A stretch of DNA of 64,000 bases from Cnuibacter physcomitrellae (GCF_014640535.1 NZ_BMHD01000001.1:2606214-2670213), one strand, 5' to 3'; shown: positions 41,847 to 50,191, numbered from the stretch's first letter. Numbers and translations: made by a program. Notes: a model not told the origin generated them from the sequence alone.

Positions 41847-42811
41847 GGCGACACGCCCGCTGCCGCGGACGCGCGAGTCGAGGCGCCGGCGGCATCCGGC
41901 ACCATCGTCGATGCGCGCCACGCGGCCGCCGATGCCTCCAGCGCCCCGCGCAGTGCGGCGATCGCAGGCGACCCCGACGCTGACGCACGGTGCGCCGTGA
42001 AGATCGTCCGCCGCGGCGCCCCCGGCGGGGTGAGGATGCGGCACGTCGTGGGCCTGCCCGACCACACGAGCTCGGGCATGAACCCGACCGCATTGCCGGT
42101 CTCGATGAGGCGGATCTGCGTCTGCAGATCCGCGGTCTCGTAGCGCACGTCGGGCTCGAAGCCCGCGACGCGGCAGAGCTGCTCGGCGAAGTGCCGGCTC
42201 GCGGTGCCGAGCGGCTCCATCACCCACGGCATGGTGCGGGCGTCGTCGAGCGAGGCCAGCGGATGCGGGGACTCCGCCTCCGCGGGCAGGGCGAGCTGCA
42301 CGGCGTCGGACGTGAGGTCGTGCCGCTCGAGCCCGCTGAGCCAGGGCGCCGAGTGCGCCGGGTACTCCTCGCCCAGGACGACGTCGAACTCGCGGGCCCA
42401 GGTGTCGCTGAGCGCCTGGCCGGGCTCCTGCTGCGCCATCTCGATGCGGAGGCCCGGATGCGCCTCCGTCATCGCCCGGAGCGCGGCGGGCATCAGCGTC
42501 AGCGCCGCCGACTGGAACACGGCGACGCGGATCGTGCCGGTCACCTCGCCGAGGGAGGCCTGCATCGCGACGTCGGCGCGCTCGAGGGTGTCGAGCAGCT
42601 CGGCGGTGGCGGCCACGAGCACCTCGGCCTGCGGGGTGAGCTGCACGCGGCGCCCCGCCTTGCGGAGGAGCTCGACGCCGGTCTCCCGCTCGAGGGCGCT
42701 GAGCTGCTGCGAGACGGCGGACGGGCTGAAGCTCAGGGCTTCGGCGGCGGCCGCGATCGTGCCGCGGATCGCCAGCTCACGGAGCAGGACGAGCTTCCGG
42801 ACGTCGAGCAT
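41825..42811 (-). CDS. LysR-family regulator, probable regulator of putA
   Basis: A 328-residue LysR regulator with helix-turn-helix at about 1-60 (AAAAEALSFSPSAVSQQLSALERETG) and effector domain at about 88-300. The last ~30 residues are Ala/Ser-rich and disordered; their codons overlap the end of the aldolase gene. It is divergent from putA (84 bases between starts), the standard arrangement for a PutR-like proline-responsive activator; proline as effector is inferred. ATG 42811 chosen over an upstream in-frame ATG (42835). Confidence 0.9.
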   Translation of the reverse strand: MLDVRKLVLLRELAIRGTIAAAAEALSFSPSAVSQQLSALERETGVELLRKAGRRVQLTPQAEVLVAATAELLDTLERADVAMQASLGEVTGTIRVAVFQSAALTLMPAALRAMTEAHPGLRIEMAQQEPGQALSDTWAREFDVVLGEEYPAHSAPWLSGLERHDLTSDAVQLALPAEAESPHPLASLDDARTMPWVMEPLGTASRHFAEQLCRVAGFEPDVRYETADLQTQIRLIETGNAVGFMPELVWSGRPTTCRILTPPGAPRRTIFTAHRASASGSPAIAALRGALEASAAAWRASTMVPDAAGASTRASAAAGVSPQVSDAL

Positions 42812-42895
42812 GCGCGCCCCCTCTGGATCGATCACCGCAGCTTATCGGTATCCGTCACAAAGCGTCGCTTTTCCTGAGCGTTCTGATCGCCGAAC

Positions 42896-45800
42896 ATGAA
42901 CCTCATGACGGATCTCTCCTCGCGCCCCGCCGACGCCGATCTCGCCCTCGACTCCGCGTCCGGCGCCGACGCGGATGCACGCGCCGCCGCGTCGGCAGCG
43001 CCCGGCACCGACTCCGCGTCCGGGCTGGCTCTCGCGGACGAGGTCGAGGCGCTCGTCCGCCGCTGGCTCGCGGAGGCGGCCGAGCACACCGCCGACGCCT
43101 CTGCCGCCCGCCTGGCCGGCGTGCTCGCGGATCCGAAGGGCCTCGACTTCACCGTGGGCTTCGTCGACGGCGTGGTCCGCCCCGAGGACCTGCGGGTCGC
43201 CGCCCGCGCCCTCCAGCGCATCGCCCCGGACGTGCCCGCGTTCCTCCCGCTGCCCCTCCGCGCGGCCGTCCGCCTGGGTGGCGCTCTGGCGCCCGCCTTC
43301 CCCGGCATCGTCGTCCCGATCGCCCGGCGCGTGCTGCGCCGCATGGTCGGTCATCTCGTCATCGACGCGACGGATGCGAAGCTCGGCCCGGCGATCGCGC
43401 GCATCCGCAAGCCGGGCACGCGCCTCAACATGAACCTCCTCGGTGAGGCGGTGCTCGGCGACAGCGAGGCCGGTCGCCGACTCGGCGGCACCGTCCGCCT
43501 CCTCGCGCGCGACGACGTCGACTACGTGTCGATCAAGGTCTCGTCGACGGTCGCCCCGCACGCCCCCTGGGCGTTCGACGAGGCGGTCGCCGACGTCGTC
43601 GAGAAGCTGCTGCCGCTGTTCCGCGAGGCGATGCGCCCGGTGGCGCAGGGCCGCCCGGCGAAGTTCATCAACCTGGACATGGAGGAGTACAAGGACCTCG
43701 ATCTCACGATCGCCGTCTTCACCACCCTCCTCGATCGCCCGGAGTTCACGCAGCTCGAGGCGGGCATCGTGCTGCAGGCGTACCTGCCGGATGCGCTGGG
43801 CGCGATGATCCGCCTGCAGGCCTGGGCGGCCGCTCGCCGCGCCGCCGGCGGCGCGGGCGTGAAGGTGCGCCTGGTGAAGGGCGCGAACCTGCCGATGGAG
43901 CGGGTCGAGGCGTCGGTGCACGGCTGGCCGCTGGCGACCTGGCACACGAAGCAGGAGACCGACACCAACTACAAGCGCGTGCTCGAGTACGCCCTGCATC
44001 CGTCCCGCATCGGCAACGTGCGTCTCGGCGTCGCGGGCCACAACCTGTTCGACCTCGCCTACGCCTGGATCCTCGCCGGTCGGCGTGGTGTGCGCGACGG
44101 GCTCGAGATCGAGATGCTCCTCGGCATGGCGCAGGGCCAGGCGGAGGCGGTGAAGCGCGAGGTCGGATCGCTGCTGCTCTACACGCCCGTGGTCTCGCCG
44201 ACCGAGTTCGACGTCGCGATCGCCTACCTCATCCGACGCCTCGAGGAGGGTGCGTCGCAGGAGAACTTCATGTCGGCGGTGTTCGAGCTCAACGACCGGG
44301 CCGACCTGTTCGCCCGGGAGCGCGGGCGCTTCCTCGCCTCGCTCGCCGATCTCGACGACACGGTCCCGCCGGCTCACCGCGTGGCCGACCGGTTCGCGGC
44401 GGTGCCGCATCCGCAGCCCGGGCTCTTCGAGAACACCCCCGACACCGACCCGTCCGTGCGCTCGAACCGCGAGTGGGCGGACGAGATCCTCGCCCGCGTG
44501 CCGTCGAGCGACCTCGGGCGCGCGACCGTCGCGGCGGCGCGGGTGAGCAGCGAGCCCGAGCTCGAGTCGCTCGTCGCGGCCACGCGCGACGCCGGTCTCG
44601 CCTGGGCCGCGCTGGGCGCCCAGGAGCGGGGCCGCATCCTGCACCGCGCGGGCGACGAGCTCGAGCGGCGTCGTGCCGAGCTCCTCGAGGTGATGGCGTC
44701 GGAGGCGGGGAAGACCCTCGACCAGGCCGACCCCGAGGTGTCGGAGGCGGTCGACTTCGCCCACTACTACGCCGAGCTCGGCCTCGAGCTGGAGTCGGTC
44801 GACGGCGCGTCCTTCGTGCCGGCCGGCCTCACCCTGGTCACCCCGCCCTGGAACTTCCCGGTCGCGATCCCCGCCGGCTCCGCGCTCGCCGCGCTCGCGG
44901 CGGGATCCGCCGTGCTGTTCAAGCCCGCCGGGCTCTCCGCTCGCTGCGGGGCCCTCGTCGCCGAGGCGCTCTGGTCGGCCGGCGTGCCGCGCGAGGTGCT
45001 GCGGCTGGTCGACGTCGACGAGGATGCGCTGGGTCGCCAGCTCGTGTCGCATCCGTCGGTCGACCGCGTGATCCTCACGGGCGCGTTCGAGACGGCGTCG
45101 CTGTTCCGTTCGTTCCGGCCCGACCTGCCGCTGCTCGCGGAGACCAGCGGCAAGAACGCGATCATCGTCACGCCCTCGGCCGACCTCGACCTCGCGGTGA
45201 AGGACGTCGTCGCCTCCGCGTTCGGGCACGCCGGCCAGAAGTGCTCGGCCGCGTCGCTCGTGGTGCTCGTCGGGTCGGTCGCGACCTCGCCGCGGTTCCG
45301 CTCGCAGCTGCTCGACGCGGTGGGCTCCCTCACCGTGGGGATGCCGTCCGACGCGGCCACCCGCATGGGCCCGCTGATCGAGGCGCCCGGTCCGAAGCTG
45401 CGGGAGGGACTGACCACCCTCGGCCGGGGCGAGAAGTGGCTCATCCAGCCGCGCCGTCTCGACGACTCCGACACGCTGTGGAGCCCCGGCGTCCGCGACG
45501 GCGTCGTGCGTGGATCGGCCTTCCACCGCACCGAGTACTTCGGCCCGATCCTCGGGATCATGACCGCCGCCACGCTCGACGAGGCGATCGACATCGTCAA
45601 TGAGGTCGACTACGGCCTCACCTCGGGCCTGCACTCGCTCGACCGCGGTGAGATCACCACGTGGCTCGACCGCATCGAGGCGGGCAACCTGTACGTCAAC
45701 CGGGGCATCACGGGCGCGATCGTGCGCCGCCAGCCGTTCGGCGGGTGGAAGCGCTCGGCCGTCGGCGCAGGCGGCAAGGCCGGCGGGCCGAACTACCTCG

Positions 45801-46450
45801 TCGGGCTCGGGTCGTGGGTTCCGTCAGCTGCTGTCGGGGTGGCCTCTGCCGCGGTGTCGGCTCCGGTCTCGCGTCTGGTGGACGGTGCTGCGTCGGCGCT
45901 CGACGAGGCGGCGCGCGAGTCGGTGCGCCGTGCCGTGCAGAGCGACGCGATCGCCTGGCGCGACCGGTTCGGATCGGGCTCCGACGTGTCGGGCCTCGAG
46001 GCGGAGCACAACGTGTTCCGCTACCGGCCCGCACCCTCGATCGTGGTGCGCGCCGGCGAGACCGCCGCGCCCGCCGACCTCGTGCGCGTGGTCGCGGCCG
46101 CGCTCCTCAGCGGGTCGGGCGCGACGGTGAGCGTCGCGACCCCGGCGCTCGCGTCCGTCCTCTCCGGCCAGTCTGACCTGACCGTCCGCGTGGAGTCGGC
46201 CGAGCAGTGGCTTGCGTCGCTCCGCACGACGCCGCCCGCGCGCATCCGCCTCCTCGGCTCGGATGCGGACGCCGCCGACATCGTCGCGGTCACCTCCGGC
46301 CGCCCCGACGTCGCGGTGTGGGCGGGCCCCGTCACGGAGTCGGGCCGCCTCGAGCTGCTCCCCTTCCTCCGCGAGCAGGCCGTCTCCATCACCGCCCACC
46401 GCTTCGGCACCCCCGACCGCGCCCTCGCCGCCCTCGCCACCTCCCTCTGA
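42896..46450 (+). CDS. putA: Bifunctional proline dehydrogenase / L-glutamate-gamma-semialdehyde dehydrogenase (PutA)
   Basis: A 1184-residue enzyme. The N-terminal FAD-binding proline dehydrogenase barrel spans about 130-490 (RVLEYALHP, LLGMAQGQAEAVKREVG). The C-terminal aldehyde dehydrogenase spans about 540-980, with the NAD site TPPWNFPVAIPAGSALAALAAG, catalytic Glu in AETSGKNAIIV and catalytic Cys in GHAGQKCSAASLVVL. The last ~200 residues are a beta/alpha tail of the actinobacterial type. It oxidises proline to glutamate in two steps with channelled intermediate. Start ATG 42896; an ATG 9 bases on is an alternative. Probably activated by the divergent LysR regulator. Confidence 0.96.
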   Translation: MNLMTDLSSRPADADLALDSASGADADARAAASAAPGTDSASGLALADEVEALVRRWLAEAAEHTADASAARLAGVLADPKGLDFTVGFVDGVVRPEDLRVAARALQRIAPDVPAFLPLPLRAAVRLGGALAPAFPGIVVPIARRVLRRMVGHLVIDATDAKLGPAIARIRKPGTRLNMNLLGEAVLGDSEAGRRLGGTVRLLARDDVDYVSIKVSSTVAPHAPWAFDEAVADVVEKLLPLFREAMRPVAQGRPAKFINLDMEEYKDLDLTIAVFTTLLDRPEFTQLEAGIVLQAYLPDALGAMIRLQAWAAARRAAGGAGVKVRLVKGANLPMERVEASVHGWPLATWHTKQETDTNYKRVLEYALHPSRIGNVRLGVAGHNLFDLAYAWILAGRRGVRDGLEIEMLLGMAQGQAEAVKREVGSLLLYTPVVSPTEFDVAIAYLIRRLEEGASQENFMSAVFELNDRADLFARERGRFLASLADLDDTVPPAHRVADRFAAVPHPQPGLFENTPDTDPSVRSNREWADEILARVPSSDLGRATVAAARVSSEPELESLVAATRDAGLAWAALGAQERGRILHRAGDELERRRAELLEVMASEAGKTLDQADPEVSEAVDFAHYYAELGLELESVDGASFVPAGLTLVTPPWNFPVAIPAGSALAALAAGSAVLFKPAGLSARCGALVAEALWSAGVPREVLRLVDVDEDALGRQLVSHPSVDRVILTGAFETASLFRSFRPDLPLLAETSGKNAIIVTPSADLDLAVKDVVASAFGHAGQKCSAASLVVLVGSVATSPRFRSQLLDAVGSLTVGMPSDAATRMGPLIEAPGPKLREGLTTLGRGEKWLIQPRRLDDSDTLWSPGVRDGVVRGSAFHRTEYFGPILGIMTAATLDEAIDIVNEVDYGLTSGLHSLDRGEITTWLDRIEAGNLYVNRGITGAIVRRQPFGGWKRSAVGAGGKAGGPNYLVGLGSWVPSAAVGVASAAVSAPVSRLVDGAASALDEAARESVRRAVQSDAIAWRDRFGSGSDVSGLEAEHNVFRYRPAPSIVVRAGETAAPADLVRVVAAALLSGSGATVSVATPALASVLSGQSDLTVRVESAEQWLASLRTTPPARIRLLGSDADAADIVAVTSGRPDVAVWAGPVTESGRLELLPFLREQAVSITAHRFGTPDRALAALATSL

Positions 46451-46462
46451 CGGGCGAGGGGC

Positions 46463-46523
46463 GGCTTTGTCCACCTTTCCGTCGCGAAACGCGGTTTTCG
46501 GAACGGAAAGGTGGACAAACCCC
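46463..46523. repeat. F1 palindromic element (copy 2)
   Basis: Core TTTGTCCACCTTTCCGT (46466-46482) pairs with its exact complement at 46503-46519. It starts 13 bases past the putA stop, a place where a terminator would be expected. Confidence 0.8.
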
Positions 46524-46637
46524 GGGGAGGGGAGGCCGCCGAGCGGGCGCTTCTCCGCATGACGCGCGGATGTGGCATGGTCGCACGCCTGAGGTCGTGA
46601 CGAGTGCCCCATCCGGGTCGTCACTGGCACGCGGTGC

Positions 46638-46694
46638 GGATCTGACACTCATGGCGGCTTCCCGCGCCGGGAGGTCGCTACGACTGTCACATCC
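46638..46694. repeat. F2 palindromic element (copy 2)
   Basis: GGATCTGACACTC (46638-46650) pairs with GACTGTCACATCC (46682-46694) at 11 of 13 positions, with a CCCG/CGGG pairing inside. It is more degenerate than the copy at 25120-25180. Confidence 0.65.
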
Positions 46695-46776
46695 GGACCG
46701 CCCGCCCCGCACTCGCTGGCGACGTCGAGTGCCGCGCATTCCTCGACGTGAACCCCTGCGCCCGCACTCGACCCCC

Positions 46777-46837
46777 GGCTTTGTCCAAGTTTCCGTCGCG
46801 AAACGCGGTTTTCGCGACGGAAAGGTGGACAAACCCC
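46777..46837. repeat. F1 palindromic element (copy 3)
   Basis: The right arm CGCGACGGAAAGGTGGAC is as in the other copies; the left arm reads TTTGTCCAAGTTTCCGTCG with two changes. An inner GCGAAA/TTTCGC pair shortens the loop to about 6 bases. Confidence 0.8.
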
Positions 46838-46874
46838 GGGGTGGGGAGGCCTCCGCGCCCGGCCCACGGCGTGC

Positions 46875-46931
46875 GGATCTGACACTCGCGGCGGCTTCCC
46901 GCGCCTGGAGGTCGCCACGACTGTCACATCC
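46875..46931. repeat. F2 palindromic element (copy 3)
   Basis: GGATCTGACACTCGCGGCGG on the left and a right arm ending GACTGTCACATCC, close to the copy at 46638-46694. Lies 42 bases before the trpS stop (convergent with putA). Confidence 0.65.
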
Positions 46932-46972
46932 GTCACTCAGCGCCGTCGTCTCGAGCGGCGGAGCCGGGGGCG

Positions 46973-48025
46973 TCACGCCCGCGCGAGGTAGCGCATGCCC
47001 ATGCGCTCGCGGACCTCGTCGAGGGTGCGGTCGGCGATCGCGTTCGCGCGCTCGATGCCCGCGGTCAGCACCTCGTCGATCACGCCGGGGTCGGCAGCCA
47101 GCTCGGATCTGCGCCGACGGTGGTCCGCGAATCGGGCGTTCACCGCATCCGTCGTCACGCGTTTGAGCTCGCTGCTGCCCCGGTCGCCGATCTCGTCCGC
47201 GATCACCTCCGGCGGAGTCATCGTGCAGAGCGACGCCGTGGTCAGGAGCGCGGAGACGCCCGGGCGCGCCACGGGGTCGAAGGTGATGCGGCGTTCTCCG
47301 TCGGTCTTCGCGCGCCGGATGACCGCGGCCGTCTCGTCCTCCGTCATCCCGAGGGCGATCGCGTTGCCGCGGCTCTTCGACATTTTCATCCCGTCCACGC
47401 CGGGCACCTCGGGTGACGCGGTCACGAGCGGCTCCGGCTCGGGGAACAGCGCGCCGTAGCGCTCGGTGAACCGCCGCGCGATGGTGCGCGTCATCTCGAT
47501 GTGGGGGAGGTTGTCCTTCCCGACCGGCACGAGGTTGCCCTTGCAGAACAGGATGTCGGCGGCCTGGTGCACGGGGTACGTCAGCATGAGCCCGCTCAGG
47601 GCGCGCCCGGACGCTGCCGTCTCGGCCTTCACCGTCGGGTTGCGGTGCAGCTCGGCCTCCGTCACGAGGCTCAGGAAGGGGAGCAGGAGCTGGTTGAGAG
47701 ACGGCACGGCCGAGTGCGGGAAGATCGTCGTCGCGGCGGGATCGAGCCCCGCGGCCAGATAGTCGAGGACCGCCTCATGCACGTTCGCGACGACGTCGCG
47801 GGAGGTGTTGCGGTCGGTGATGACCTGGTAGTCGGCGAGCACGAGGAAGACCTCGACGCCGCGATCCTGCAGCAGGACCCGGCCCGCCAACGTCCCGAAG
47901 TAGTGGCCGAGGTGGAGGCGTCCCGTCGGCCGCTCTCCGGTGAGGACGCGGAAGCGTGCAGGATCGGCCCGGATGCGGTCGTCCAGGTCGGCCATCCTGG
48001 CCTGCGTCGCGGCGAATGAGTCCAT
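46973..48025 (-). CDS. trpS: Tryptophanyl-tRNA synthetase, auxiliary (TrpRS1/TrpRS II) type
   Basis: A 350-residue class I synthetase. The HIGH-type motif is GERPTGRLHLGHYFGTL (about residues 30-46) and the KMSKS motif is MKMSKSRGN. The GxRPTGxLHLGH form, instead of the SGxQPSGxLHLGN form of housekeeping enzymes, is that of auxiliary TrpRS proteins, some of which (Streptomyces TrpRS1) resist indolmycin. It charges tRNA-Trp. The leader at 48115-48153 with three Trp codons indicates control by ribosome-mediated attenuation. ATG 48025 follows the purine run AGAAGGGG. Whether another trpS exists cannot be seen here. Confidence 0.93.
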   Translation of the reverse strand: MDSFAATQARMADLDDRIRADPARFRVLTGERPTGRLHLGHYFGTLAGRVLLQDRGVEVFLVLADYQVITDRNTSRDVVANVHEAVLDYLAAGLDPAATTIFPHSAVPSLNQLLLPFLSLVTEAELHRNPTVKAETAASGRALSGLMLTYPVHQAADILFCKGNLVPVGKDNLPHIEMTRTIARRFTERYGALFPEPEPLVTASPEVPGVDGMKMSKSRGNAIALGMTEDETAAVIRRAKTDGERRITFDPVARPGVSALLTTASLCTMTPPEVIADEIGDRGSSELKRVTTDAVNARFADHRRRRSELAADPGVIDEVLTAGIERANAIADRTLDEVRERMGMRYLARA

Positions 48026-48114
48026 CGAGAAGCCCCTTCTGAGGAGAGGGCTGCACGGAGGGACCGCGGGCCTGCGGACTGCCATGCAGCCCGCGAACAT
48101 GCGTCACCCGGCTG
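48026..48114 (-). promoter_or_regulatory. trpS leader region with mutually exclusive hairpins
   Basis: Two stems compete for the same bases. One pairs 48065-48075 with 48086-48095 (CGCGGGC/GCCCGCG plus inner pairs). The other pairs GGGCTGCA-type sequences at 48048-48055 with 48085-48092. Only one can form at a time. The last segment, near the ribosome site, also contains AGCCC/GGGCT that could hide it. This is what a transcription or translation attenuator needs. Which stem is the terminator was not determined. Confidence 0.65.
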
Positions 48115-48153
48115 CTACTGCAGCCACCACCACGAGGAGACCAGGGCGCGCAT
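48115..48153 (-). CDS. trpS leader peptide MRALVSSWWWLQ
   Basis: A 12-codon open frame, ATG 48153 to TAG 48115, encodes MRALVSSWWWLQ. Codons 8-10 are three consecutive TGG. Trp codons are the rarest, so three in a row in a 12-codon frame directly upstream of a tryptophanyl-tRNA synthetase gene are unlikely by chance. A ribosome stalled there at low charged tRNA-Trp would cover or free the downstream stem segments and change trpS expression. This is the logic known for Streptomyces coelicolor TrpRS1. No experimental proof exists for this locus. Confidence 0.8.
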   Translation of the reverse strand: MRALVSSWWWLQ

Positions 48154-48331
48154 GGCCCGATGCTACCGCCCGCCCCACCCGCCAGGGAAGCGCGACCGGG
48201 ACGACAACGCTCCGTGATCGTCCGTCCGGGCCGCACTGGCCCGGCTCGCGCCCCGCCTGGTCGGCGATGCGTCGCCGCGCGGATCGCGCCCCCGCTCGTG
48301 ACCCTGCCGATCGCGCGGACGCCGGCGCCGT

Positions 48332-48904
48332 TCAGGCGGCGTCGAGGACGGACTGGAGGGAGGCGCCGAGGCGGCGGGCCGCCTCCTCCGCGTCCAGGTG
48401 GACGAGCGGCTCGAGGCCGATCACGTAGCGGCCGAACGCGTAGCCGAGGATCTGCGACGTGATGAGGCTCGCCCGCAGAGCCGAGTCCGCGAGCCCGCGC
48501 GGGAGGAGGGGCAGCACCTGCGCGGCGAAGACCGACCGCACACGAGCGGCGGCGTCCGCATCCTGCGCTGATGCCCTCAGCAGGATGCGCAGCGCCCGAC
48601 CCGGGGTCTCGCCATCCCACAACGACACCGCGTGCCGCGCGAGAGCGTGGCCGAGGTCGGCCTGCGGGACGGACTCCATCCGGGGCAGGTCGAGCTCGAT
48701 GGTCGTGGCCGCGAGGAACAGGCCCTCCTTGCTGCCGAAGTAGCGGATGATCATCGCCGGGTCGATGGCCGCGTCCTTCGCGATGGCTCGCACCGTCGCG
48801 CGTTCGAAGCCGTCGGTCTCGAACCGCGAGGCGGCGGCACGCAGGATCGACTCGCGCGAGCGCCGGCCCTTCGGGGTGGAGATGAGAGCGTCGCGGAAGG
48901 CCAT
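48332..48904 (-). CDS. TetR-family transcriptional regulator
   Basis: A 190-residue regulator with the TetR helix-turn-helix at about 15-62 (SRESILRAAASRFETDGFERATVRAIAKDAAIDPAMIIRYFGSKEGLF). An all-helical ligand domain follows. It is divergent from a flavin monooxygenase gene (57 bases between starts) and probably represses it; the inverted repeat at 48925-48960 covers the gap. The ligand is unknown, probably the monooxygenase substrate. Confidence 0.9.
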   Translation of the reverse strand: MAFRDALISTPKGRRSRESILRAAASRFETDGFERATVRAIAKDAAIDPAMIIRYFGSKEGLFLAATTIELDLPRMESVPQADLGHALARHAVSLWDGETPGRALRILLRASAQDADAAARVRSVFAAQVLPLLPRGLADSALRASLITSQILGYAFGRYVIGLEPLVHLDAEEAARRLGASLQSVLDAA

Positions 48905-48924
48905 CCACTCAATTTAGCAACACC

Positions 48925-48960
48925 CGTTGACTTTTGAGGTCACCGATGAGATTGTCAACG
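48925..48960. promoter_or_regulatory. Inverted repeat and -35-like box between tetR and monooxygenase genes
   Basis: CGTTGAC (48925-48931) and GTCAACG (48954-48960) are inverse copies 22 bases apart, and the first contains TTGACT, a consensus -35. GAGATT lies 17 bases later as a possible weak -10. It may be both promoter and TetR operator. Confidence 0.5.
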
Positions 48961-48961
48961 C

Positions 48962-50191
48962 ATGATGACTTCTGGATCCGAACCGGCTCGTGGCCCGATC
49001 GACGTGCTCATCGTCGGGGCGGGGCCCGTCGGTCTCGCCGCGGCCGTGACGCTCCGCGGTCGGGGCGCGAGCGTGCGCATCGTCGACGCCGCTCCGCAGG
49101 GCGCGACCACGTCGCGCGCCGCCGTCATCCACGCGCGGACCCTCGAGGTGCTGGAATCGATCGACATGGCGGCGACGCTCGTAGGCGAGGGTGTCGTCGT
49201 GCCCGACTTCACGGTGCGCGACGGCGGGCGGACGCTCGCCCGCCTCGACTTCCGCGGACTCCGCACCCCGTACCCGTACACCCTCATGCTCTCCCAGGCG
49301 CGCACCGAGGAGCTGCTCCACGCCGCGCTCGCGGAGCTCGGTGGTCAGGTGGAGAGGGAGGTCGAGCTCGACACGTTCATGAGAGCGAACTCCGGCGGCG
49401 AAGGCGGCGCAGGCGGCGAAGGCGGCGCAGGCGTGGCCGGCGGCGCAGGCGAGGTCGCCGTCCTCCGCCATCCGGACGGCACGCACGAGCAGGTCGCCGC
49501 CCGCTTCGTCATCGGCGCGGACGGGAGCCGGAGTCGTGTCCGTCAGGAGCGGGGGATCGCGTTCGACGGCTCGGAGTACGCCGCCTCCTTCGTCCTCGCG
49601 GACGTCGTCCTGCGCTGGTCGCTTCCCGCAGACGAGGTGCAGCTGTTCCTCGCGACGCGGGGTCTCGTGGTCGTCGCACCGCTCCCCGGCGGGCGCCACC
49701 GCATCGTCGCGACCATGGACGAGGCCCCCGCCCAGCCCACCGTGGCGGACGTCCAGCACATCCTCGACGAGCGCGGCCCGGGCGGAGCGGTGGTCGACTC
49801 GCTCGTCTGGGGCTCGCGCTTCCGCGTCGCTCATCGCCTGGCCGCGACCTACCGCGACGGCGCCGTCTTCCTCGCCGGTGACGCCGCCCACGTCCACAGC
49901 CCGGCGGGCGGGCAGGGGATGAACCTCGGCATCCAGGATGCCGTGCTGCTCGGTGGTCTGCTCGCCGATGTCCTCGGAGGCGAGAGAGGGGCGGATGCGC
50001 TCGCGCAGTACGAGCGGCTGCGACGTCCGGCCGCCCGCCGGGTGATCGCCCTCACCGACCGCATGACGCGGATGGCCACCCTCCGTGGCCCGATCCTGCG
50101 TGGCCTGCGCGACGGCGCGATCCGGGCGGTGCTGCACTCGCGCCGACGGCGGACCGCGCTGGCCCGCCGCATCGCCCAGCTCGACGCCTGA
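48962..50191 (+). CDS. FAD-dependent monooxygenase (PHBH-fold)
   Basis: A 409-residue flavoprotein hydroxylase. Motifs: VLIVGAGPVGLAAAVTLRGRG (FAD Rossmann, residues ~14-34), DG motif GADGSRSRVRQ (about 183-193) and GDAAHVHSPAGGQGMNLGIQDA (about 305-326). A Gly/Glu/Ala-rich insert (about 140-160) comes from a perfect 18-bp tandem repeat and lies before the DG motif. The family hydroxylates aromatic or polyketide substrates with NAD(P)H and O2. The C-terminus is slightly short for the family. Divergent from the TetR gene. Two ATGs (48962, 48965) fit. Confidence 0.9.
   Translation: MMTSGSEPARGPIDVLIVGAGPVGLAAAVTLRGRGASVRIVDAAPQGATTSRAAVIHARTLEVLESIDMAATLVGEGVVVPDFTVRDGGRTLARLDFRGLRTPYPYTLMLSQARTEELLHAALAELGGQVEREVELDTFMRANSGGEGGAGGEGGAGVAGGAGEVAVLRHPDGTHEQVAARFVIGADGSRSRVRQERGIAFDGSEYAASFVLADVVLRWSLPADEVQLFLATRGLVVVAPLPGGRHRIVATMDEAPAQPTVADVQHILDERGPGGAVVDSLVWGSRFRVAHRLAATYRDGAVFLAGDAAHVHSPAGGQGMNLGIQDAVLLGGLLADVLGGERGADALAQYERLRRPAARRVIALTDRMTRMATLRGPILRGLRDGAIRAVLHSRRRRTALARRIAQLDA
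49394..49429. repeat. 18-bp tandem repeat in the monooxygenase gene
   Basis: Two perfect copies of GGCGGCGAAGGCGGCGCA (49394-49411, 49412-49429) encode the hexapeptide GGEGGA twice. Copy number could change without a frameshift. Confidence 0.85.

Larger units (their letters stand above)
46451..46972. other. Gene-free stretch built of alternating palindromes
   Basis: This 522-base gap lies between the convergent ends of putA and trpS. It holds two F1 and two F2 palindromes in the order F1-F2-F1-F2. No open frame with a ribosome site was found; open frames here only read through the repeats. The alternating order looks like a duplicated F1-F2 block. Confidence 0.75.

Noticed and set aside
46649-46936. 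A 95-codon minus-strand frame in the putA-trpS gap
   Set aside because: It only translates the F1 and F2 repeats (VVATSRRGKPPR twice) and has no ribosome site; not a gene.
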